Shown here piece after piece: positions 13,201-25,200 of a stretch of DNA of 64,000 nt. Numbering within the stretch: position 1 is the first letter of the stretch; each line of letters starts with the position of its first letter. This stretch comes from Trichobilharzia szidati (lineage: Eukaryota > Platyhelminthes > Trematoda > Strigeidida > Schistosomatidae): NCBI GenBank assembly GCA_944472155.2, contig OX235279.1:115002110-115066109 (forward strand). Reading direction: 5' to 3'. The translations under genes were made by a program, and so were the position numbers. The notes beneath the pieces are model-generated. The model saw only the letters and a list, made by a program, of their open reading frames with translations. It searched no databases and was not told the origin of the DNA.

Positions 13201-16200
13201 GCTTAAAAACTGTGCTTTTTAGTTTGCTTTCAGATGTCTTCTGACCAGCACTGCAGATAAAGAAGACAAAGTAACTCTATCTTGCGCGTCATGAAATAAC
13301 CATTTGGCACAAAAATGGCTATATTAACTTTTATAGCATGTTCACTTGTAATTGCTGACACTGAAAGCTATCCATAACGTATCTGTCATCTTCATTTGAT
13401 TCTAAGAGCTAAAAGTTTTATAAATGTGCTTACTTTCATTTTATTGATTTGAGTGGAGAAATTAAAGGCTGCTGTCATTTCTGAATAATCTTTAAAAAAA
13501 ATACTTTTCAGGTATTGTTTACCGAGAATTTAGAAAACAGTTTCAATGAATGGATCTCACAGTTGGATGATTTACTGACACGGAATTCAAAGTTTCAAAA
13601 AGAGGACGAAAATGAAATATCTAAGGCGCTGCGGAATACCAAAGTAGGTTGATTAATGTTATTGTATTTTCAAAGCATCACAGTCACCTAGTTTTACTGC
13701 GTTGCGTATATACTTCAACAGTGCATACCAATGTGCACGAAACGTAGGTCCATGGCTTTCTGTCATTCTGTTCCTTAAAGTGTGACTTAGTGACCTCATT
13801 GTATACCTGATTGGTGCATCTGTTATACCATCTGGCAATTAATTCGCATTATGAGTGACTCTCCGTTATCAATTTCAATTTGGTCTACTCTACTTGCTTT
13901 TTTGGAGCGTATACTAATATGTAGTGAACGGTCTTTTAAAAGTTTTCAGCTTCAGCACTTACCTTGACAAATAAAGTGCCATTATCAGTCAATGTGAATG
14001 TATTGTTATATTCTCTAACCATTCTTATATACTGCTATATTGCTTTTTCATAATTCGTTAAATTGTATCAGCCTATGTTGGAAGTTATTTTTCAGCCAGT
14101 TATCATTCCAGAAATAGTGAAAGTAAAAGTATTCTCCTCTAAAACAATTATGCCTGGAAACTTTATCGGCCAAATTTCCTGTAGGTAATCTCTGCTGAAC
14201 CCATCTAACTATTGAATGACAAATACAAGGTAGATACTAGCAATAATCCCATTTTTCACAAATAAGTTCCATAAGTCATTATTTTTATTTTTTTATTTAT
14301 TTGGTAAAGCAAACCTGGTTCATTATGGGTACTAGGAAATGCATCGTACAAAATCTCATAGTCTGCCTGAGGGTTGGGATACTGCCCGGACTCTCAGGCC
14401 GAAAAATTGGTTGTCTTAAGGGATCACTCCACAGAATATTAACTTGCAGTTTGGTCCACAAGGTAACGGAGCTGCGTAACGGTAACGGTAACCAAAACAG
14501 ATTCATATAACATTCGACACTTTCGGATTCTGGAACCCATTTATACCATAGGTATATATATATATATATATAGCTTATTTTTCAATTACTGACGGCATGT
14601 TTTTATTGTTTTAGTCGTTTCTAAAGAATCCCGTAGATGAAGGTCAGATTGATTGGGCCAGCTTTGTTTGGTCAGATGGTATGAGAGACATCAATGTGAA
14701 AAACTCCATTTCTACTGAAGTGCTCAGTCACAGAGAAACATTGACAGCATCAACGAGTGCTTGCAATAATGAAATTCTGTCCCATTTAGTAAAGTCGAAT
14801 AATGTAGGCCTAGTTGTGTTTTGCTGTCTTGCACACCTGTCGATTCCTAACTCCTTTCCTTTAATGGGAAATGAAAAAGAGCAAGATTTGACGTCGTCAT
14901 CTCATATGTTGGTGTTTTTGCAACGATTGATCAGTGAAAATATTTCCTCTACATTTGAAAATGTGCCAAACTGTGTGCAACCATCTAATTTTGGCAACAC
15001 CGACTTACAAAGGAAACTCCAAGTGTTGTTACCCGAGCTACAATCGTAAGTCATAATGTGTGTATGGATTCCTACTAGTTTGTTTACAAATACAATCTAC
15101 TCTTTACTGTTCAGGTTTCTAAAGTCTGTTGTATTAAACTATGTATGTATCATGTTTAAGTAGGGGGACTTCATTTCGCTTTGAATAGTTAGTTATTGTT
15201 AGATATAATGGGTCATAAGAGATCTAGTGCTGGTAACATTAAAATATTTCGATGCTGTAATATCTAAACAATGTACTACACTTTTTATCCATCCGTTTCT
15301 TGTACATACTGGTCTATGGATTAGAGGAAGACGATATATTTTTCTACAAAAAATGCAGTCTGAAGTGAATTGAACTATTCTAGGCTTTTGTACAGAACAA
15401 GGATAATCTTTTCATCTCGAAAAAGATAGCAAAGAGTATAAATTTTGTGTCACAATGTACCTATCACTGACAGATGGTATAACTTGTAGCGGAATCCAGG
15501 ATATTTTTTACTGCTCATCTACTGTCTGTTTAAGTCACTGGGCTACCGAAATCGCTTTCCACTAAAAGGCTTAATTTCGGCTGGATTCATCATTGTTTTA
15601 ATTGTCCAGTTATATCAAACGACCCATACATGAACTTCCGCATTGACTTAACTTGTCTGCAAGTAAACGCTGTGCAGTTCTCCAACGAAATGAAGATATA
15701 CTTCAAAAGAATGGTAACTGAACAAAGAATATTATTTTCGACAGCTTTATCATCAGGTTCTATAGTTATATATACATTAAATTGAATTATTAATTGTTAC
15801 TAACAACATTAATGTTTAAATAACATCAAATCAGTAATATCAGTAGATTACAGTTCAATAGCATCAACATAGCAATAAACTGAGTCAGAAAAATTAGGAG
15901 AAATAATAATACAAATTCATGAATTTATAGTCTCTACTGAAGGCCAGGTCAATAGTAGTGGCTGGACTTGCTTCTTTTACACACACGAATAGCGATAGCC
16001 TCTGCTGTTTGGAGCATGCGGTACGTCTATGCTTTTGGCAATTTGTTCGGTACCCGGTAGATGACAGAGAAAGATTCTTCAATGCTGTCTTTGTGGCCAG
16101 TTTGGACCAGGTGGTCTTATATCGAACTATTGATGGTTTTTACTGCACCTTTACTTAGCCACACTGGTAGGTGTTCTCCAGCAGGAAAAATCAAGTTCCT

Positions 16201-19200
16201 AGAGCAACGGCCGATATAACTCGCTCCACAAGTGATGTTGAATTGGTAGATACTACTGCATTCAGTGTAAAAGGATTCACATTCATGTCTTAACGAGGTG
16301 GGAGCATTTATTTCCTGATACGAATTTAAAACAAGCAATAAAGGTTAGTGAAGCAGAATTTAATGAATTCATCAAATTTCGGTGGAACTCTTCAGCTAAA
16401 TACTCTACATAAAAAGATATATATATATATACCATTAGAATTACAATAGGAGAAATGAGACTGATAAGTAAATAAGCTATATTGAATCAATCAAGAGATT
16501 AAAATAAAAATAAAACGCATTATTATTTAATTGCATCATTGAAATAAACAATTAGATGTCAGAGAAAGAACTTAAATATATGGAGGACTGCAGGCTGAAT
16601 AATACTGGTGATAGTAAAGGTAATAATAATAATGTTAAAAGTTAACATAATGATGCTGGTAAAGGATAGTTTTGAATGAATGAGGAGTAATAATTATCAG
16701 GTAAGATAAAATATAGAATAATAATAACAGATAACAAGTATGACATATCACCATAAAAAATTCACACCCATCATTTTTCTGGATTGATTCAATGTAGGAA
16801 TTGTTAAAAAGACGGTTGCAGCGAAGAAAATTTTCTTTTCGACAAAGTCATCAACTAAGCTGTACATTCGTGTATTTATGATAAATGGTTGGGAAAGTTC
16901 CAGAATAATTACAATTAGGAATTAAAATACCATATTAAACAGGAGGATGGATAAAACTCAAACAAAGTAGCGTCATAATTACTGGGAAGATAGACATATT
17001 GTGCATTTGGGGGTTAGAAATGTAGAAATAACAGAAATAGACAGGATGTTTGGATAAAAAATCTAGTGAGATCATAACTAATGTGACGAATAATTGTTTA
17101 TACAATCAGGGATTAAATATTTAGAAATAATAAAATAACAAAATAGACAGGAAGTTCGGATATGAAAATATACTAGTGTAAACAGGGATTAAGAAAGACT
17201 TAAAAGTGACATGAATAAACAGGAAGTTTGGATGAGAAATGCAATAGGATGGTAATTACTAAAAGAATTACCTGTTAATGATGGCCATGGCAGGGACAAG
17301 GGTTGGACGTATTTCTTTTGGATGCGTAGCGTGGTTTTGAGCTTTGGGATAGCTAGTGCCTCGGCTATGCCCAGATGTCTTAATTTCACTCCCTTCGATA
17401 GGTTTGATCGAATCTTGTATTTTATTTTGAAGGATTTTTCGAATGGCCAGATGTTCTGTCACCGAACTATATACACGTTTTCGATCTCCTTTTACTAGCC
17501 AGGCTGGGTAGTGTTCACGAGCGCCGAGGTACTCAGCTCCGCACAAGCAAGTAAACTGGTATACGCACTTTGAAGTGGCCCATTGCGACGGCTTGTTTTT
17601 CGCGTTCTGGCTCAACAGTTTCTTGCAGGAAAACGTCAGTCGTAGGCTCGCGGCGAAGTATGTTTTTCTCAAAGATTTTGAGAGGCGTTATAAACGCCGC
17701 ACCAAATGTTAAATACACGAATGTACAGCCTAGTTGATGACTTCGTCGAAAAGGAAATTTTCTTCGCTGCAACCGTCTTTTTAATAATTCCTATGATCCA
17801 ATGTGTATATTCCGTAATTCAATATAGTTTATTTACTTATCAGTCTTAAATCTCCCAATGTAATTCTAATGCTATACATATGTATATATGTGCGTCGGTG
17901 GCACAGCGGTTATAACTGTCGCCGACCATGCACATGGTCCGGGGTTCAATCCCCTACCGACGCACACCTGATATCAATGGTTGGCCTGAAAAATTTGGAC
18001 TACCGATATCATATGCTGAAAATTCCATACTTGTACCAAAAATACGGGGTGGAATGAAGATATAATTAGAAATAAAATAAAAAATCTATCCATATATGTA
18101 GGGTATCCAGTTGAAGAGTACTACCGACATTTGATGAATTCATTGAATCGTGCCTTACTAAGCTTTGTGATCTGTCTTAGTGAGGTACCTGAAGTGTCGA
18201 GTTACAGTTATCCTCGCTTAATTAAATGATACCTCACTTACCAATGCATGTGCTTGTGAATATCAAATGTCCAATTTTGCCGACCGATTTCATTGTTTCT
18301 ATCAAGCCTAAAATTTCTCTGGTTCAAGTTTCTTGTAGAAGAGACATCCAGGCCTATCCCATCTCTGCTGTCGGTGTATATTGGTCAACTGCTATAATTT
18401 ACATGCTTTCGGTTTGTTTTTGTCTACTTTTTATAGAATATGCGAGAAATTGAATATAGACCTTTCAAATTGTATTATTAAATTAACTTCAAATGTTGGT
18501 CGAGATTCCTTCGACATTTGGTCACTTGTATTGTCAGCATTGGAGAAAGCGTTGAGTGGGTAAGAGTTCTATTCGTTTTACAGTCTTCTTGAATAATTTC
18601 ATAGTCTAACTGACTGATTTATTTCAATAATATTAAAGTTCTTTCAGCCCTACACTTACATCTATTGAATACTGGTAGTCGATCATACTTTTAAGTATCT
18701 TCTTAATATTAAGTAACTTGTAGAAAATCAGTATGACTCCCTAAAAACACTTATCATCAAAACTTTCATGATTGCCACTTTTCCTAAAACATAGTGGGCT
18801 GATAGCTACAGATCAAACAGTTGCTTTTCGTATTCTGCTGTTCGTAAAGTAAAATAAGACAGACTACTATACAGTCCACACACTTTTTCATGTCGACCTG
18901 GAAATCATATTTGCCCTAAATGATGATGGTGAAATTTGGTCAATAACTTAAACAGACGAAATAATCAACGCGGTACGGAACGGCTGCGTTGTATCTTACA
19001 TTTCATAGGGGCTGAATTAAATTCCAAGCATGCTGAGATGTCTGCATTTAGTCAGCGTTTTTACCTTGAGAAAATATACCGTCCGCATGCTCTAAATCAA
19101 TGAGGATTAATCTCTAGGGGAACGCTTATTCCAGTGACTTCGAAGTAAAAGACATCCGAATCCGTCAGCAAGTGTAAAATGAAGTTAAACATTCAGCATC

Positions 19201-22200
19201 TTTAATAGATACTACTAGCTGTCGTTTCTTCAAATACGCCTGTTCGAGTTGCGATAAATATTTTTGTTACATTTAATGATAGCATTCGTCTCTCTGTACC
19301 AATTCCAATAGTTTAAAAAGCATGAACACCAAAGTCTTGCTATCACTGAAACTCCACCCACTGAATCTTGATGCGCCCACGAAGAGAGACCGTATTATCT
19401 TTCTCTCCAAGCTACAGTGTAACTAGTTCTGATGTAGGTGACTTATATTTAACCATAGAATCTCAAGAATCACAAATACGAAAAGTAATGATTGGTGTGA
19501 AGTACGTGGACAATATATGGTCATTTTGATTGGATTGTTGGTAAATACCATCTTTTCAACAAGGATCAGAGTATGTCTGAGATGTTTTTCATCCCTGTCA
19601 AATATAAGGTGACGCTACAGTATGGGTGTGTACTAATTCAACTTAAGAATCGAAAGTGAAGCAGTTAAATTTATCCTTAAATTGATTAAATTTAGTATCA
19701 TTTCGACCAGCTGCAAAAGGAATTGAACTTTTCTGTACATTTTGCAAAGTACTGATTTTAATAATAACTGGTTTCACTCTTTCATCTCTATTCTTAACTT
19801 TTCATACAATTTCTATCCAGGGTGGCTAACTGGATAACAAAAAAAGCTTATGGAAAGGAAACAATCAACAATGAATGTACGGATATATCTCTGCCTCTGA
19901 AAATTAGTCCATCCTGTTGCCTACTTCTTTCACGTGCCTGGTATGCTTTAGTAGATTGTTGTCCGTCTATCATTGCAGCATCGATCGCTGCCACAGGACA
20001 GATTGAATCAGGTTGTGCTGTGAAACCTGGCCTGAATAACTCCACCAATTCAACAAACTCTGCAGAATATAGTTCAACGACGTAAGTCAACAAATGTGGT
20101 ATTTATTATCGTATTGGTTTAACACTCGAATTTCATTTCATTCTCAATCAAAAACGAACTTGTTTTTGGTATTTGTTAACTCAGAGTGATCTTATTTTCA
20201 TCCTAACACCTATAATTTCTTCATGTGCCATGATTATCATTATTATTGCCTTGGGTTCCGAGTAGAATATAGGGCTTCAGCAGAAAATCTTCATCTCACA
20301 CCGTCCTCTGCAGTTCTGTTTAGGTGGCTCCATGATTGCCCACAAGCTCTCATCTCCTCAAACGACCTCTTCTATGTCACCCCAAAAGTTCAGAACGTCG
20401 TTCCTCATTCGTGTTCAACTCAAGGGCCTGGCGCGCGATGTCAGTCGGTGGTCTTCTCAGCGTGTGTCCGATCCACCTCTGTTTCCTTCGACATATTTGT
20501 TGGGTGATAGGTTTCTGATTCATTCCTTCTCAGGGTTCCCTGTTGCTAATTCTTTCTGACCGACCACCTTATCTTCATTATCTAGCCAGCAAAGGCAGCT
20601 GTTGATAACAGTCTGCCGCAGGCTGTTGGAAATGCTTTTGGTATACCGTCTCTGAAGCATACAGAAGAACTGACTTAATATTGGTGTTAAAATCCCGAAT
20701 CTTGTTCTGTACTCTGGTTGCAGCAGATTTCCAGATTGACTCAAGCGTAGTGAATGTCTGTCTTGCTTTCACATTCTTGTCTTTGACATTCTCATCCTTG
20801 ATATCACCTCCACTTGAAATTATGCTACCCAAATAAGTTTTTTTTTTTTTTTTTGATTTACAGCTTGATTTCCACACCGTATTTTCAGTACAAGTGTGGA
20901 ACTTTCAGCATGGATATCGGTTGCCCAAATTCAGGCATACCATAGATATCGGGTGTGCGCCGGCAGGGGTTCGAACCCCGGACCATGTGCATGGTCGGCG
21001 AGAGTCCTAACCACTGTGCCACCGACGCACGATTGATCTCGATACATTTTATTGTTGATGGTGATTGGTGCTTGTTATGGTTGGTTCGTTACCTTCACCA
21101 CCTCTGTCTTCTGTATCTTCCCTTGAGTTCCTGTATGGGTTATTTCTTCAGCTTAGTCGTTGGTTTTCATCTTGAAGTCTTCGAGGTTAAGTGATATTAG
21201 GCATAAGTCGTCCGCGAAGTCCAGATCTCCTAAAGTCTTCTTGTCGACCTAACGTATTCTCACCTTCTCGCTTCCCATGGTAGTGGAAAAGGTAGAATGA
21301 TCATATGGCGAGACAGTTTCTACTATGGTATATTTCTGGTAATCTGCATTTCTTTCTTTAATTAAATATCGAGTTCCGGAACTGGAATCGCATATGCTTC
21401 AGTAGATGCAATCATTTTTTGCCGCTTCATGATTATGAACCGTTTGATGTTATCAGTATTGTATTCATAATCCACTGAGCGTTACCCCTTCATGCTACTC
21501 TTAGCTCACCTTTCTTCCACATTCTTTAATAAAATGTCTTTTCATATAACTAGCGTGTTCGCAATTGTAGTTTCCAGTGTCAAGCATTAATGTACTATTT
21601 TCTTCTGAGTTTTGTGTTACTCTCATAGTATTTCCAGTTAAAGGAAGGTTTTGCAACATACTAGGTTTGCTGAACAGTTTTTGCGCCATCATTTCAAGCA
21701 CATAGTATCCTCTGAATATCATTTTTATAAAAATAGCCTTTTATCAAGTATAAAGACACCTTGTTTAGCCTTTCTTACATTTTACTTTGGTTTCACGTTG
21801 TGAGTTGCCAGAGTTGTCATTTTTATTATTCACTAAGGGTGGTGCATTCTTCAATAGTAATGATTATTTTTACATAAAAGTTTATTACACATACTTTTTC
21901 TGTGGGTTTCTCAACCTTCAGAGAAGGTTTGGTGTGGGCAAATATTTCATTGTTACGTCGTGGATGGGATTCTCTAAGTCAGTCATTGTTTCAATTGGTC
22001 AACCGAATTACACTTGATTCTTTGGTGAATGCTACAGTGGAAGACAAAATTTTCAAAGAATTCTGTGATAGTTTATATTCAATGTTTTCGGTCACCTGTA
22101 AAAAAACTGATGATGAATATATAAATGATAATTCTGAGTCGAATGTCTCTTTCGATGAAGCCACAGTGAAAAATCTTTTACTGAAGTATGCCAATGTTGA

Positions 22201-25200
22201 TGTCATGTCAAGGGATATAGTGGTGAGTAAAATCTCTTTTCTTTATGCATATATAGTGAAAGAAATGATCTAAATTTTTGACATTAGTTCAGAGATATTG
22301 ATGACATGTCAAAATGTAGGCTGCAAAATTTGTAAATTTAAACAATCGGTATTATTATCATTATTATTACTGATTGTCCAAGGTTTTCGTTAGAATGATA
22401 TACTCCAGTGGTCAGTAATAGAGAATTATCTGGAGCCAATGTGCAGCATTAAGGTCACAGAAATTGATACTGATGTTTTCGTATCAATTGTCCATAAAAA
22501 TATCCAACTTCAGCTCAGGATATAGAACTATATAACCGGATATTAATACATACTTATTGATCTCTGTTAAAAAGAAAAATCTGTTAAGACTAAGTGTATA
22601 GATGTGATCAGTTAGCTGAAAACTGAGTGCTTAAGTGAATGCGCCGAATCTCCACATGATTATTGTTGAGAGACAATCAATAAACTTGCATAAAGATATT
22701 TCTTGTTACTGAAGTTTCTACTTTGTTTTAAAAAATATATATGAAATGTCGAACTGTCGGCTCTTCTTGAAACTATTAAGTGTTGCATAGATCTTGCATT
22801 GGTAATCATTTCAGCAGTGTTTCTTGTTTATCAAGTATGTTCTTTAACTTACCGCTGATATTATTCAATAATAGGGGAATCAGCAGCGTATTATTTATGG
22901 TTGGTAGTACTTAAATAAGGAATTACTGACTGATAATGGAAATAATCATGTTCATACACATATCAGATTCTAAAGAGGACGTGTTACACTCATAAAACCT
23001 TTCAAAAAGTTTTGAAAGAGACTGATATTGGTGAGTGCTGTTCTGGCTTTTATATATGGTCTCTTTTTATTTATAACAAACACAAACGTAGTACAGCATC
23101 ATTTCCGAGAAATTTACCATCCGAATTATATAACAATGTATAGGAAGAAAGAGAGTTAAACCATATAGTGGAGGGATGAACTTTTCGTCCCTTCGTATAA
23201 CTTTCGATAGTAGAAAAACAAGACTCTGAGTCGAATGGTCTTATGGATACAACCATGGCTTCAAGATGCTCTAATGTACTTTAATCCGAAAGGAACTCCA
23301 AGTGTTGAGGCGCCATAAGGCACCCGGCCCCAGGCAATTTACCCCCAGCTCTCTTTAAAGATCGTGGCGAGATTCTCGTCATGGCTTTGACCTGTTTATT
23401 TAGGGAAGTATGGGAAATTGAGGATGTGTCATCAGTGTGGGCTGAAGCGATCAACGTCCCCATCTTTAAAAAGGTCAATGCAACACATGCAACAAACAAA
23501 TTGCGCCTAAAATACTGGCTGCTGTCTTGCTTCGCGAACTGTACAAAACACATGTGAGGAGCTAATTCGCGAAGAGCAGGCTGGGTTTTGTTCAGGCCGT
23601 GGGTGCATTGATCATGTGTTTACCCTTCGTCAGTTGTTGGAACACCGTCACACGTATAGCAGTCCAACAATCGACGCGTTTCTTGATATTAGGACTGCCT
23701 TCGACTCGTCGGATAGAACTGTTCTCTGGAAATGTCTTTCAGAGAGGGGTGTACCTGAGAAGTTTGTCAACATCCTGAAAACTCTATACAGAAACACCTC
23801 AGGTAGAATGAGGGCATACAACCAACTATCATCACTGTTCCCAACCAACAGTGGGGTTAGACAGGGTTGCCCGATCTCTCCATTTCTCCTTAACTTTGCC
23901 ATCGATGACATTCTGGAGTCAGCTGTGAAGGATGTGCGTGAAGGTGGTGTAGATCCCCCTCCTGTAGAGGAACTTTTCGACCTTAAGTATGCAGACGATA
24001 TCGTCTTACTGTGCGATAGCATGTAGGCTGCCCAAATCGCACTTAGTCAGTTGGTGATCAGTGTCTGTAAGTATGCTATGTGCTTTGCACCGTCTAAGTA
24101 CCAAGACGCTGTTACAAGATTGGTAGGAGCGTTTATCTGCACTCACTCTGGCGGGTGAACCGCTCGAAGTTGTCAATCAGTTTGTGTATCTGGGTAGTTG
24201 TGTGAATGCTAGGGGCGGTGTGATGGATGAGATTTCCAACCGTATAATGAAGACTAGGGTGGCATACGTCAGCTTGAGTCCCCTGAGGCGCCGTCGCGAC
24301 GTTAGCCTGGCTGTCAGAGTTTCGGTATCAATGCTTCGGTGCGGCCTGTCTTGCTCTGCGTCTGTGAACCTGGCGTCTCTGAGCTGAGGATGTGCGGCAA
24401 CTCTGTGTATTCGATCATCTCTGTCTCCGTATGACTTCTTGCGTTTGATGGTATCATCGTGTTTGTAATTTTGAGGTCCGTCGGCATGTGTTTGGACACA
24501 GTGGAGATCAGCATTCGTTCAGTGTCGTCATCTGGAAACACTGGCTTCGGTGACTTGAACATGTGCTACGAATGGCATCCCAGAGGCTCCCGTACCGGTC
24601 TCTGTTGACTAGCCCTGGGACGGGATGGAAAAAGTGGAGAGATGGTCAGCCCATGAAGTGGCGTCGTGGGATAAAGGATATTTGTGATAGGTTAGCATCG
24701 GTTAGTGAGTCACAACTCCCTGATTGAGGTCCGAGAGATAGCCAAAATCGGTGGCTCGAAACGTTATCGGATATGGCTAAGAATCGCAATCAATGGAGAA
24801 TATGCTGTAATTTTTTTGTTTCTCCCTTCCTGGTGATAGTTGACTAATTCTGCTTGATCTTGTTAAGTTTGATTGTTTTTCTTGCAGTTGAAGTTCTTTA
24901 TCCGTCCTCTACTTATATTTTAACTTTTAACCTATATTGTTTTGTTATTATTGTGTCGCCTATCTTCTTGATGCTATGTTGTACCAAGTTTTTCTGCGTT
25001 TAGATAAAATAAAAGTTTCATATAGAGATCATGGCTGTTACATGGAATCATCTATTATTGAACCACGAGCCTAATTTGTAGTGCATTTTATGAAAATCCA
25101 ACTAGTTGTTAATTTTACTTACCTTTTTCTGTAACTGACTAAAGCGTTAGTGGCTTCTACATAATCTTACAGATTCACACATCAGCAGCTGTTTGGAAGG

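Noticed and set aside
17890..17965. A functional tRNA gene
   Set aside because: The anticodon loop does not have the standard size, the head continues into a conserved body with an A tail, and the unit recurs elsewhere: it is a SINE.
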